DNA from: Ascidiaceihabitans sp029251465
GTDB taxonomy: Bacteria; Pseudomonadota; Alphaproteobacteria; Rhodobacterales; Rhodobacteraceae
DNA: 64,000 nt
Assembly (NCBI RefSeq): GCF_042932805.1
Contig: NZ_CP170633.1
Location: forward strand, 2,418,001 to 2,482,000
Direction of reading: 5' to 3'
Every line of letters starts with the position of its first letter. The first letter of the stretch is position 1. Shown here piece after piece: positions 18,352 to 27,412 of the stretch. The position numbers and the translations under genes were made by a program. Under the pieces are notes generated by a model. It had not been told where the DNA came from, did no database searches, and saw nothing but the letters and a program-made list of their open reading frames with translations.

Positions 18352-19536
18352 TTATTCTGCGGGAACAGATCCCGTTGACGTGATGCCAGACAACGCATCA
18401 CGCTTGGCAAAGGCAATGTAGCCCAAGCACCCGACGTAGAGCGCGATCACCACCGTGCCGACCCACTGGATTTGCAACCATTGGCTTTGGAACAACAGCG
18501 TCAGCACAAACAGCACGATGGTGTTGCCGCCGACGTAGGCCGCTTTGCCCCAACGTTCGACCGTCAGGCTGAGGTTGTCGGTGTACAGACGGATCAACGA
18601 GTCAAACGAGTTGATCACAAAGGTGATGCCGACAATCGTCATGGCCCAGTTCGCAATGCCAGCGGTTGGGATACTTTCCAGGTGGTAGAAATACAGCACC
18701 GAAAACCACAGCGCCAGCGGGATAGACGGGATCACCAACAAGGCCGCCAGCAGCTGCCACGTGGTCAAACCACCGATAAAGCGCGAGGTGAACTGCCCGA
18801 TCATGATTGACCAAGCAAACCACCAGAACAGGTAGAATTCGTGGTAATCCGTCAGCGGTACGATGAACTTGTGAATGTTCGCAAAATAGCCGCCAACGTT
18901 ACTGGCCGTGCTTGCAAATTCACCGATCCCCATGCCTGCGTTGATCCACATAAACGCGATCAGCGCGAGGAACAGGAAGGTCGAGGCGACCGACAAAACC
19001 TTAACGTATTTGATGTCGGTTGAAGACAAAACAGCCACCAAGATCACCAAGAATGCGATGATGTAGAACGCCGGTAAAATTGTGTCGCCGTCACCGACTT
19101 CGGCAATGTAGTAGGGCATGTAAATCAGGAACAACGCGCCGGTGAATGCGCAGGTCGTGATGATAACGATGTTGTTCAGCAGCTTGACCACAGGAATTTT
19201 AAAGAAACCAACGCGTGGTTCGATGGCACAGAAATAGAACGCCGTCAGGAAATAGAACGCCCAGATCAGAAAGCCCCAAAAGCCGAATTCCAGCGCCAGT
19301 GGGTTGGTGAAGCCGTAGGCTGGTTCGGTCGCCACATCCGCATAAAGCGGATAGTCAAACGCCAGCGGAAACATGATCAAACCAACGTCCAAACCGGACG
19401 TGAACAAAATAGCGATAAAGGTGAATAGCCCAACAGGCGTGGGCCCGATCAGCCGCAAATTCCACCACTTGATGGTGCAGAAGATCACCAGCGCGAACGC
19501 CAGCAATACTCCGAACGAGATAATAGATGTCATCAT
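18352..19536 (-). CDS. Short BCCT-like choline/betaine transporter
   Basis: A 394-residue membrane protein with about 10 hydrophobic segments. The stretch FWWFAWSIMIGQFTSRF around residues 230-250 matches the most conserved part of BCCT carriers (BetT, OpuD, BetP), including the Trp pairs of the substrate box, but the protein is shorter than the usual 500-680 residues and lacks the long charged tails that sense osmotic strain in BetP and BetT. Such short forms are annotated in other Roseobacter bet operons as choline transporters. Location between betB and betC supports choline or choline-O-sulfate uptake. Which substrate is carried is not decided by sequence. Confidence 0.75.
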   Translation of the reverse strand: MMTSIISFGVLLAFALVIFCTIKWWNLRLIGPTPVGLFTFIAILFTSGLDVGLIMFPLAFDYPLYADVATEPAYGFTNPLALEFGFWGFLIWAFYFLTAFYFCAIEPRVGFFKIPVVKLLNNIVIITTCAFTGALFLIYMPYYIAEVGDGDTILPAFYIIAFLVILVAVLSSTDIKYVKVLSVASTFLFLALIAFMWINAGMGIGEFASTASNVGGYFANIHKFIVPLTDYHEFYLFWWFAWSIMIGQFTSRFIGGLTTWQLLAALLVIPSIPLALWFSVLYFYHLESIPTAGIANWAMTIVGITFVINSFDSLIRLYTDNLSLTVERWGKAAYVGGNTIVLFVLTLLFQSQWLQIQWVGTVVIALYVGCLGYIAFAKRDALSGITSTGSVPAE

Positions 19537-19586
19537 AAAAAGTCCCTCTCTTTTTGCCCGTTTCAGGTTTTATTTAGCACGTTTGA

Positions 19587-21095
19587 CTATTCCCCTCTTG
19601 GGAACCGCGCATCGTCTTCAACGTTGTTCAAATCCATGTGGTTGCGCATGTAGCGTTCGGATGCTTTTTGCAGCGGTTGGTAGTCCCATGGATAATAGCC
19701 GCCCTCGCGCAGGGCCTCGTAGACGACCCACCGGCGGGCTTGGCTAACTCGGACTTCGGCGTCGTATTTATCAAGATCCCAGCGCGCTTCGGATTTCGCA
19801 CGAAGCTGATCCAACGTACCTTTGTGCGCAGGCACATCGGCCAAGTTGGTTAACTCGTGCGGGTCATTTTCCAGATCGAACAGTTGATCCGGGTCCAGCG
19901 CACAGCGATTGTACTTCCATTTACCATAGCGCAACGACACCATCGGCGCATAGGATGCCTCGGCCGCATATTCCATCGCAACGGGTTCAGTGCGCTCGAC
20001 ACCCTGCCCCATGGGTTTGACCGATTGGCCCGTGGTCCAGGGTTCAACCTCGGCCATGGACACGCCAGCAAGATCGCACAACGTCGGGCAAACGTCGATG
20101 TTGGACACTGGCGTGGTGATCAGGCCCGGTTCCATGTCAGGTGCACAAATCATCATCGGCACGCGCGATGAGCCCTCATAGAACGACATTTTGAACCAAA
20201 GACCGCGTTCCCCCAGCATGTCGCCGTGATCGGAGACAAAGATGATGATCGCCTCTTGGCGGGATGCTTCTAGCGCCTCGAGCACCTCGCCGACCTTATC
20301 ATCCAGATAGCTAATGTTGGAGAAATAAGCGCGGCGCGAGCGTTTGATGTCTGTTTCAGAAATGTCAAAACTGCGCCAGTCATTTGCATCAAAGATACGC
20401 TTGGAATGGGTATCTTGATCCTCGTACGGGATGGCCGGAACCGTGGGCAACAGATGCTCGCAATCCTCGTAGAGGTCCCAGTATTTCTTGCGGGTCACAT
20501 ACGGGTCATGCGGGTGGGTAAAGCTGACGGTCAGGCACCAAGGGCGCTCGTCTTTGCCACGCGACAGATCGTAAATCTTGCGGGTGGCGTTGTAGGCAAC
20601 CTCGTCGTCGTATTCCATCTGGTTGCTGATTTCGGCAACCCCAGCCCCCGTGACCGAGCCCATGTTGTGGTACCACCAATCGATGCGTTCACCCGGTTTG
20701 CGGTAATCCGGCGTCCAGCCGAAATCAGCCGGATAAATGTCGGTGGTCAATCGTTCCTCGAACCCGTGCATCTGGTCAGGGCCGACAAAATGCATCTTGC
20801 CTGACAGGCAGGTTTGATAGCCCGCGCGGCGCAAATGGTGGGCGTAGGTTGGAATCGACGAAGTGAACTCGGCCGCGTTGTCATAGACACCCGTGGCCGA
20901 TGGCAACTGTCCCGACATAAACGCCGCCCGCCCCGGCGCGCACAATGGCGATGCTGTGTAGGCGTTCTGAAACCGCGTGGATTTCGCCGCCAGTTTTTTC
21001 AAATTCGGCGCGTGCAGCCAGTCCGCTGGCCCGTCGGGAAACAGCGTGCCGTTCAATTGGTCGACCATCAGGATCAGGATATTGGGTTGGGTCAT
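19587..21095 (-). CDS. betC: Choline-sulfatase
   Basis: Hydrolyses choline-O-sulfate to choline and sulfate, feeding BetA. A 502-residue alkaline-phosphatase-fold sulfatase with the maturation box LCAPGR: Cys 52 would be turned to formylglycine and Arg 56 completes the CxPxR signature. Metal-site residues are seen in the N-terminal LMVDQLNG and the later VSDHGDMLGERGLW, and SFTHPHDPYV is typical of choline-sulfatases. No signal peptide, so it is cytoplasmic and the ester must be imported. The start overlaps the betI stop by four bases (ATGA), so translation is coupled. Confidence 0.95.
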   Translation of the reverse strand: MTQPNILILMVDQLNGTLFPDGPADWLHAPNLKKLAAKSTRFQNAYTASPLCAPGRAAFMSGQLPSATGVYDNAAEFTSSIPTYAHHLRRAGYQTCLSGKMHFVGPDQMHGFEERLTTDIYPADFGWTPDYRKPGERIDWWYHNMGSVTGAGVAEISNQMEYDDEVAYNATRKIYDLSRGKDERPWCLTVSFTHPHDPYVTRKKYWDLYEDCEHLLPTVPAIPYEDQDTHSKRIFDANDWRSFDISETDIKRSRRAYFSNISYLDDKVGEVLEALEASRQEAIIIFVSDHGDMLGERGLWFKMSFYEGSSRVPMMICAPDMEPGLITTPVSNIDVCPTLCDLAGVSMAEVEPWTTGQSVKPMGQGVERTEPVAMEYAAEASYAPMVSLRYGKWKYNRCALDPDQLFDLENDPHELTNLADVPAHKGTLDQLRAKSEARWDLDKYDAEVRVSQARRWVVYEALREGGYYPWDYQPLQKASERYMRNHMDLNNVEDDARFPRGE

Positions 21096-21667
21096 GGGTG
21101 GCGTCCGATCATCATATTAAGCGCGCGCAGGGCGCTGTTTTTGGCCTCGGTCGCATCGCACCCCCGCGACAAGGCCGCCCGCAGATACAGCCCGTCGATC
21201 AGGGCGGCCAGCGTTTGTGCATCTGTGGTCGGATCAGCGCTCAGCGGGCGCAGCGCATGGGTCAGGTTTGAATGCAAGCGCCACTGGTAGAGCTTGAGCA
21301 ATCGTTTGGTTTCGGGCTGCGTTTGCGCGCCTGAATACAGCGTCATCCACGCACTGATGATGGATGGATCGAAACACGACGGCGCAAAGCTGGCCTCGAT
21401 AATTGCACTGGCGCGCGCATAGGGCGTGCGGGCAGCGGCGAGGGCTGCGCGCACTTCGGCCCCGAATTCGCGCAGAATGTGGCGCATCGCAGCAAGGAAA
21501 ATCTGGTCTTTTCCACCGAAATAGTGGTGCGCCAAAGCGGTCGACATACCGGCCCGTTTTGCGATCTGACCGACAGTCACATCCAGATGCCCCGCCGCAC
21601 CAATTTCAGCAATCGTGGCCTGCACCAGCGCTGAGCGGCGGATTGGCTCCATCCCGAGTTTTGGCAT
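21092..21667 (-). CDS. betI: TetR-family repressor of the bet genes
   Basis: A 191-residue TetR regulator starting MPKLGMEPIRRSALVQATIAEIG, almost the standard BetI beginning. Helix-turn-helix is at about residues 29-48 (TVGQIAKRAGMSTALAHHYF). BetI represses the bet genes and is relieved by choline in enterobacteria. The start at 21667 is preferred over longer in-frame readings because of this conserved N-terminus and the GGGGGG stretch five bases upstream; an ATG immediately before it is an alternative. First gene of the minus-strand group betI-betC-transporter-betB-betA. Confidence 0.94.
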   Translation of the reverse strand: MPKLGMEPIRRSALVQATIAEIGAAGHLDVTVGQIAKRAGMSTALAHHYFGGKDQIFLAAMRHILREFGAEVRAALAAARTPYARASAIIEASFAPSCFDPSIISAWMTLYSGAQTQPETKRLLKLYQWRLHSNLTHALRPLSADPTTDAQTLAALIDGLYLRAALSRGCDATEAKNSALRALNMMIGRHP

Positions 21668-21743
21668 CATGGCCCCCCTTGAAAACTTGGGGAACGGTAA
21701 CCACGGGGATATTGTCTCGTCAATCAATAAAAAACATGTGCCG

Positions 21744-22649
21744 TTAAACTTTGGTCGCGTTTGTGGGTGGTGTGATGGGGGATCGCTTGAGCGTGGCCTC
21801 GCGCCATGTGATGAAAGTGACGGACGCAAGGATCACGACGCCGCCAATTACCACCCAGATATCAACAGGTTCCGCGAACACCAGCAGACCCAGCAACGTC
21901 GCCCACACCAATTGCAAAAACGTAATCGGCTGGGTCACGGTCACGGGTGCGGCGGCAAAGGCCAGCGTCATGGTGTAATGCCCTGCTTGGGCAAACATCG
22001 CGACGACCAGCAGAATTCCCAGATCTGACCAACTAGGGCTGACCCAATTGGCAAAGGCGAACGGGGCCAATGCCAGCGTCACAAACAGCGACAGCATGGC
22101 AACGACCACGGTCGGTTTCACCTCGTCCGCGAGGACTTTGGCCAGCAAATACGACCCTGCAAAAACGACGGCTGCAATCAGCATCGCGAGATGGCCCGGG
22201 TGGACCTCGCGAAAGCCGGGGCGCAGGATGATTGCCGCCCCAAGCAGGGCGATGATCACCGCCATAATCCGGCGCAACGCCAGTTTTTCCCCGAGGAAAA
22301 TCGCCGCCCCAATCGTCACGTAAACCGGCGCGAGATAGTTCATCGCGGTGACCTCGGCGATCGGAATGCGGGTCATCGCAAAAAACCACAGCATCACCCC
22401 GAAGGCGTGGAAAAACCCGCGCAGACCGAACAGCTTCCATTGGCGTTTCGTCACTGTCGCCGATCGCAAATCATTGATCATCGGCAACAAGAACACCAAG
22501 CCGAGCAAGTAGCGCAAAAACGCAGATTGCGCCGGCGGCATGCCAGGGCCCATCCATTTGACCAACGCTGTCACAGCGACAAAAAACAATCCTGTCGTCA
22601 GCATCCAAAAGATGCCAACCATGGGGCGGGGCGTGGTTGTTGGGTTCAT
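21744..22649 (-). CDS. EamA/DMT-family permease
   Basis: A 301-residue membrane protein with ten hydrophobic segments in two EamA repeats (about residues 10-145 and 155-285). The first repeat ends with AVTAMNYLAPVYVTIGAAIFLGE-type sequence, typical of drug/metabolite transporters. Substrate unknown; relatives export amino acids or small metabolites. It ends 77 bases from the betI start on the same strand, so it lies upstream of betI and could contribute transcript to it, though the intervening sequence is long enough for a separate bet promoter. Confidence 0.85.
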   Translation of the reverse strand: MNPTTTPRPMVGIFWMLTTGLFFVAVTALVKWMGPGMPPAQSAFLRYLLGLVFLLPMINDLRSATVTKRQWKLFGLRGFFHAFGVMLWFFAMTRIPIAEVTAMNYLAPVYVTIGAAIFLGEKLALRRIMAVIIALLGAAIILRPGFREVHPGHLAMLIAAVVFAGSYLLAKVLADEVKPTVVVAMLSLFVTLALAPFAFANWVSPSWSDLGILLVVAMFAQAGHYTMTLAFAAAPVTVTQPITFLQLVWATLLGLLVFAEPVDIWVVIGGVVILASVTFITWREATLKRSPITPPTNATKV

Positions 22650-22685
22650 TTTGCTATCAACACTGAAACGCGCAAGGGCTGCAAG

Positions 22686-23282
22686 CTAGGACAACAATAA
22701 CTTTGCGGCAATCGCCCACATTATCAACGCAATACCCCCATCCAGCACTTGCCACGCGCGCGGATTGGCAAACAGCGGGCGCAACAACCGCGCCCCATAG
22801 CTCAGGCTAAAGAAGAATGTGAAACTCGCGACGACAGCCCCGATCCCGAACGCCAGTTGGTTGTCATACTGGGCCGAAATCGAGCCGACGAACACCACCG
22901 TGTCCAGGTAAAGATGCGGGTTCAGCAGCGACAAGGCGGCCAATGTGGTCAAGGCTTGGCGCAGGGTTTGCGCATCGTCCGTCGCGGCCTCAAGGGCGTT
23001 GCCACCGCGCCACGCTGATTTGGCGTTTTGCCAGCCATACCAGATCAAAAACGCGGCGCCGCCCCACAACAACACAGTTTCGAACCACGGGGCGGCTGTC
23101 GCTAAGGCTCCGAAGCCCAAGATGCCCGCACATATCAAAATCGCATCCAGCACGCTGCACGCCAATGCGATCCAGAACACGTGTGCGCGCCGCAACCCCT
23201 GGCGCAGCACAAATGCGTTTTGCGCCCCAACCGCGAGGATCAGAGAAAAGCTGACGGCAAAGCCGGAAAACAAGGAATACAT
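22686..23282 (-). CDS. LysE/ArgO-type amino-acid exporter
   Basis: A 198-residue protein with six hydrophobic segments. The N-terminal GFAVSFSLILAVGAQNAFVLRQGL and the central LSLLNPHLYLDTVVFVGS are the two signature regions of LysE/ArgO basic amino-acid exporters; the NPHxYLDT box is especially typical. It should export lysine or arginine, or a related compound. The gene stands 36 bases upstream of the EamA permease on the same strand. No LysG-type regulator is adjacent. Confidence 0.88.
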   Translation of the reverse strand: MYSLFSGFAVSFSLILAVGAQNAFVLRQGLRRAHVFWIALACSVLDAILICAGILGFGALATAAPWFETVLLWGGAAFLIWYGWQNAKSAWRGGNALEAATDDAQTLRQALTTLAALSLLNPHLYLDTVVFVGSISAQYDNQLAFGIGAVVASFTFFFSLSYGARLLRPLFANPRAWQVLDGGIALIMWAIAAKLLLS

Positions 23283-23469
23283 ACAAATGCCAGTTCAAAA
23301 TCGACCTCTGATGGCTATGCCCTGCCCCATGCGACATCAATCGAAACTTGCGCTGTGTCGGCGAAAAAATGATTGTTACACTTTTTTCACGGTGATCTGA
23401 TGCAAGGTCATTGGCGTATCCCTTTGGACTGCCCATATAAAGGGGAAGCCAAAGCAAGGACGCCGCGAA

Positions 23470-23718
23470 ATGTTAGAGACAAAAAACTGCGTAGATTTCA
23501 GTGAACACGATCTGGATTTGATCGAGTCTGCCTTGCATACCCAAGAGAAAATCTTGGCCGTTCAAAGCCGGGCCAGCGGGAACAACACCGCCAAAGTCCG
23601 CCTGAACGAGCTAAAATCCGTGCTGCGCCGGGTACGTCGCAAAAACGCAAAGGCCACACAAACGCCCTGCCGTTCAGGTGGTGGCCTTGGCGGATTTGCG
23701 CGCGCATTGTTTGGCTAA
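23470..23718 (+). CDS. Small hypothetical protein (82 aa)
   Basis: An 82-residue product, largely helical in its first 60 residues (SEHDLDLIESALHTQEKILAVQSRASGN...LNELKSVLRRVRRKNAK), then a Gly-rich basic tail ending GGGLGGFARALFG. I do not recognise it. It is followed by a shared hairpin terminator, which supports a real transcript. It is divergent from the LysE-type exporter and convergent with yebC. Confidence 0.6.
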   Translation: MLETKNCVDFSEHDLDLIESALHTQEKILAVQSRASGNNTAKVRLNELKSVLRRVRRKNAKATQTPCRSGGGLGGFARALFG

Positions 23719-23744
23719 GATGGCCTAAGCATTTGTGATTTCAT

Positions 23745-23780
23745 AAAAAAACCCTCTGACCTGACGGCAGAGGGTTTTTT
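23745..23780. terminator. Bidirectional rho-independent terminator
   Basis: AAAAAACCCTCTG and CAGAGGGTTTTTT form a 13-bp stem including the A and T tracts around a 10-base loop. It lies between the small plus-strand gene ending at 23718 and the convergent yebC gene, and serves both directions. Confidence 0.92.
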
Positions 23781-23805
23781 CGTTTCTCGAGATCGCAGTG
23801 GTCGT

Positions 23806-24549
23806 TTAGCCCAACTGCTCCATCACTTCGTCGCTGGCATCAAAGTTTGTCGTGACACGTTGAACGTCATCGTCATCCTCCAATGCATCGATCAGACGCA
23901 TCAGCTTTTCCATGCCCTCAAGGTCCATCTCGGTTGTGATGGTTGGCTTCCAGACCAGCTTGGTGCTGTCGGATTCGCCCAGTTCCGCCTCAAGCGAGGT
24001 TGAAACCTCGTTCAGATCCGTGTCCGCACACCACACGACGTGCCCGTCTTCTGAGCTTTCGACATCTTCGGCACCAGCCTCGATTGCGGCCATCATCACG
24101 GTGTCCGCATCGCCCACAGAAACGCCGTAAGACACGGCACCTTTGCGATCAAACATGAACCCGACGCTGCCGGTTTCACCCAGATTGCCGCCACATTTTG
24201 TAAAGGTCGAGCGCACAACTGAGGCCGTGCGATTGCGGTTATCGGTCATCGCCTCGACGATCACAGCCACGCCATTGGGGCCATAGCCTTCGTAGCGGAT
24301 CTCTTCGTAATCTTCGCCCTCGCCGGCTTGCGATTTCTTGATCGCGCGGTCGATCACGTCCTTAGGAACCGAGCTCGACTTAGCCTCTTTGACGGCCATA
24401 CGCAGACGCGGGTTTTTATCGGGATCAGGGTCGCCCATTTTCGCGGCAACGGTGATTTCCTTTGCCATTTTCGAGAACAACTTGGCGCGCAGTTTGTCCT
24501 GACGCCCCTTGCGGTGTTGAATATTTGCCCATTTTGAGTGGCCTGCCAT
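23806..24549 (-). CDS. yebC: YebC/PmpR-family protein
   Basis: A 247-residue member of the YebC (TACO1) family with the invariant start [18 protein letters not shown] and the later [24 protein letters not shown] and FGENG-like [13 protein letters not shown] segments. Formerly called transcriptional regulators, these proteins are now linked to translation of polyproline-type stalls and, in YebC of Gammaproteobacteria, to resolving stalled Holliday-type repair gene expression only by neighbourhood. Cytoplasmic. In many Alphaproteobacteria it neighbours ruvCAB; here it does not. Confidence 0.95.
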   Translation of the reverse strand: MAGHSKWANIQHRKGRQDKLRAKLFSKMAKEITVAAKMGDPDPDKNPRLRMAVKEAKSSSVPKDVIDRAIKKSQAGEGEDYEEIRYEGYGPNGVAVIVEAMTDNRNRTASVVRSTFTKCGGNLGETGSVGFMFDRKGAVSYGVSVGDADTVMMAAIEAGAEDVESSEDGHVVWCADTDLNEVSTSLEAELGESDSTKLVWKPTITTEMDLEGMEKLMRLIDALEDDDDVQRVTTNFDASDEVMEQLG

Positions 24550-24697
24550 CAGAGCCTCCGAACGTTAATGTGTCTGATATGTTTGGCATGGGCTATAGGC
24601 CAAGCAACCCTATGCGCGCAAGCCCGCAGCCCTTTCGCACGAATTTTCCCCCTAATTAGCGCTGGCACCTGCACGGGGCGAGGCATAGATTGCCCAA

Positions 24698-26470
24698 ATG
24701 ACCCAAGATCAAATCATCCTGTTTTCACTGTTCGGTGCCGTCTTTGCTTTGCTTTTGTGGGGCAGATTTCGCTACGATATTGTCGCGTTTTCAGCCCTTG
24801 TTGCAGGCGTCATGCTGGGCGTTGTCCCCGAAAAAGAAGCGTTTTCCGGCTTTGGCCACCCTGCGACGCTGGTTGTTGCCTTGGTTTTGGTGGTCTCGGC
24901 AGGTTTGGTACGCTCGGGCGCTGTCTTCTTGATTACGCGCACGCTGGTAGATGCCAGCCGGTCCTTGGGCGCGCACATTGCATTGATGGGGGCCGTTGGC
25001 GGCATCTTGTCCGCCTTCATGAACAACGTCGCGGCCCTTGCGCTGTTGATGCCCGTCGACATCCAGACCGCGCGCAAAGCCGGTCGCAGTCCAGGCCTGT
25101 CGCTGATGCCGCTAAGCTTTGCAACGATCCTTGGGGGCATGGTCACGTTGATCGGCACGCCCCCCAACATCATCATCGCCGCCATCCGCGAAGAAAGCCT
25201 TGGCGCGCCGTTCAAGATGTTCGATTTTGCGCCCGTTGGTGGCATCGCGGCTATCGCGGGTCTAACGTTTGTGGCCCTTGTTGGCTGGCGCCTGATCCCT
25301 GCGCGCGACGACAAAGGGTCAGCGGCCGAAGACCTGTCGCAGTACATCGCCGAGCTGACCGTGCCTGACGACAGCAAACACATCGGCAAGCGTTTGGCCG
25401 AGCTGGACAAAGATGCCGAAAAAACCGATGTCGCGGTGATCGGTTTGATCCGCGACGGCAAGCGCCGCTATGGCCAAGCCCGCAATGCAACCTTGCGCGC
25501 CGGCGACACACTCGTGCTAGAGGCCACGCCCGATGCGCTGGATGAATTCCGCACAGCCCTTGATCTGGCCCTGTCCGACACCGAACGCACAGAACGTTTG
25601 ACCGCTGGCGGTGACGGCGTCGAAGTGATCGAAATTGTCGTGACCGAAACCAGCCGTCTGGTAGATCGTACCGCCGAAACGGTAGGCCTTGCGTGGCGCC
25701 AAAACGCTGTCTTGATGGGCATTTCGCGCAACGGACAAGCCGTCAAAAACCAGATCCGCAAGACCCCGATCCGCGCGGGCGACATCTTGTTGCTGTTGGT
25801 TCCACGCGATACTGGCCCGGACGTGACGGTTTGGTTGGGCTGCCTGCCTCTGGCGGATCGTGGTCTGGCTGTGACGGAAAATTCCAAAGTTTGGATGGCC
25901 ATTGGCATGTTTGCCGGTGCGGTCGCCGCCGCCAGTTTTGGTCTGATCTATCTGCCCATTGCGTTGGGTCTGGTGGTTGTCGCCTATGTGCTGACCAAAA
26001 TCGTGCCGTTGTCCGAACTTTACACACACATCGAATGGCCGGTGATTGTGCTGCTCGGGTCGATGATCCCGTTGGGGGCGGCCCTAGAGGCGTCAGGTGG
26101 CACTGAGTTGATCTCGGGCAAGCTGATCGGCTGGACCGACGGATTGCCTGCATGGGTGATCCTGACCGTTTTGATGATCGTGACCATGACGCTGTCAGAC
26201 GTGCTGAACAACACGGCCACCACAATCGTCGCAGCCCCTGTCGGCATCCAGATGGCACAGACGCTGGACGTGTCGCCCGACCCGTTCCTGATGGCCGTTG
26301 CGGTTGCCGCTTCATCAGCGTTTCTGACCCCCATCGGGCACAAGAACAACACGCTGATCCTTGGCCCCGGTGGGTATAGCTTTGGCGATTACTGGCGTAT
26401 CGGCCTGCCGTTGGAAATCATTGTGGTTGCCGTTTCCATCCCTGCCATTTTGGTGTTCTGGCCACTTTGA
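24698..26470 (+). CDS. SLC13-family permease with TrkA-C domains
   Basis: A 590-residue membrane protein with two membrane halves (about residues 1-195 and 395-590) split by a cytoplasmic insert holding two TrkA-C (RCK_C) domains (about 205-285 and 300-370: RAGDTLVLEATPDALDEF, RAGDILLLLVPRD). GTPPNIII and the C-terminal SSAFLTPIGHKNNTLILGPGGY are the family's paired substrate and sodium loops. Relatives carry dicarboxylates, citrate, sulfate or similar anions. A second protein of the same design is encoded at 30016-31794. It leads a plus-strand group with the bile-acid-symporter-type carrier and a flavoprotein. Confidence 0.88.
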   Translation: MTQDQIILFSLFGAVFALLLWGRFRYDIVAFSALVAGVMLGVVPEKEAFSGFGHPATLVVALVLVVSAGLVRSGAVFLITRTLVDASRSLGAHIALMGAVGGILSAFMNNVAALALLMPVDIQTARKAGRSPGLSLMPLSFATILGGMVTLIGTPPNIIIAAIREESLGAPFKMFDFAPVGGIAAIAGLTFVALVGWRLIPARDDKGSAAEDLSQYIAELTVPDDSKHIGKRLAELDKDAEKTDVAVIGLIRDGKRRYGQARNATLRAGDTLVLEATPDALDEFRTALDLALSDTERTERLTAGGDGVEVIEIVVTETSRLVDRTAETVGLAWRQNAVLMGISRNGQAVKNQIRKTPIRAGDILLLLVPRDTGPDVTVWLGCLPLADRGLAVTENSKVWMAIGMFAGAVAAASFGLIYLPIALGLVVVAYVLTKIVPLSELYTHIEWPVIVLLGSMIPLGAALEASGGTELISGKLIGWTDGLPAWVILTVLMIVTMTLSDVLNNTATTIVAAPVGIQMAQTLDVSPDPFLMAVAVAASSAFLTPIGHKNNTLILGPGGYSFGDYWRIGLPLEIIVVAVSIPAILVFWPL

Positions 26471-26544
26471 CCAAAGGTCAATCGCGCATTTCCTTGCGCA
26501 AGACCCCGCCCCACGCGTAGCTTGCGTGAAAACGGGGGACATCA

Positions 26545-27402
26545 ATGGACACTCTTATCAACGTGGTTTTGCCACTGGCGCTGGCCTTTATCATGCTGTC
26601 GCTGGGCATCGGCCTGACGTTCGGCGATTTTCGCCGCGTGCTGAACCGCATCCAAGCCTTTGCCATCGGGGCCGGCGCGCAAGTGATCTTGTTGCCACTG
26701 ACGGCCTACATTGTTGTGCGCCTGTTCAACCTGCCCGGCGAACTGGCCGTCGGGTTCATGCTGCTGTCCTTTTGTCCGGGCGGCGTGACCAGCAATATGA
26801 TCACCAAACTGGCCAAAGGCGATGTCGCACTTTCGGTGTCTTTGACGGCCGTCATCAGCCTGCTGTCGATCCTGACTGTGCCGTTTTTGGCCGCATGGTC
26901 GGTGGTGCACTTTATGGGTGCGGATGCGCCCGCGATCACGGTGACCGAATTGGCAATCGCGATGTTCCTGATCACCACTTTGCCGGTCTTGATCGGGATC
27001 ACCATTCGCCATTTCGCACCTGCGTTTGCGGTGCGTGCAGAACCGATCTTGTCGCGTGCAGCCACGATCCTTTTTGTCGTTATTGTCTTGGCCGCTTTGG
27101 CTGGAAACTGGGATGTTTTCGTAAGTAACTTGGCAACCCTAGGCCCTGCCCTGATCACCTTGAATGTCGCGCTGATGGTGTTGGGCCTTGCCGTCGCCTT
27201 TGGGGCTGGATTGATCTGGAACGAGGTCAAAACGATCTCGGTCGAAACAGGCGTGCAAAACGCCACGCTTGGTATCACACTGGCCGCCATCATTTCCGGT
27301 CAAGCCTCAGGGTTTTCGACCATGGCACTGCCGTCTGCCGTCTACGGCATCTTGATGTATTTGGTCGCGGCACCGTTCGTGGTTTGGTACCGTAACAAAT
27401 AG
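26545..27402 (+). CDS. Bile acid:sodium symporter family (BASS) carrier
   Basis: A 285-residue membrane protein with nine or ten hydrophobic segments. SFCPGGVTSNMITKLAKGDVALSVSLT (about residues 74-100) matches the first crossover region of BASS carriers and NATLGITLAAII the second. Bacterial members move organic acids with sodium; bile acids are only one possibility. It is 75 bases after the SLC13 gene and 11 bases before the flavoprotein gene, suggesting uptake of a compound that the flavoprotein then oxidises. Confidence 0.87.
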   Translation: MDTLINVVLPLALAFIMLSLGIGLTFGDFRRVLNRIQAFAIGAGAQVILLPLTAYIVVRLFNLPGELAVGFMLLSFCPGGVTSNMITKLAKGDVALSVSLTAVISLLSILTVPFLAAWSVVHFMGADAPAITVTELAIAMFLITTLPVLIGITIRHFAPAFAVRAEPILSRAATILFVVIVLAALAGNWDVFVSNLATLGPALITLNVALMVLGLAVAFGAGLIWNEVKTISVETGVQNATLGITLAAIISGQASGFSTMALPSAVYGILMYLVAAPFVVWYRNK

Positions 27403-27412
27403 GAAAACTGAT

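Noticed and set aside
21712..21727. BetI operator TTGTCTCGTCAATCAA before betI
   Set aside because: Only the outer three bases are palindromic, which is too weak to call from sequence alone, although the place is right.
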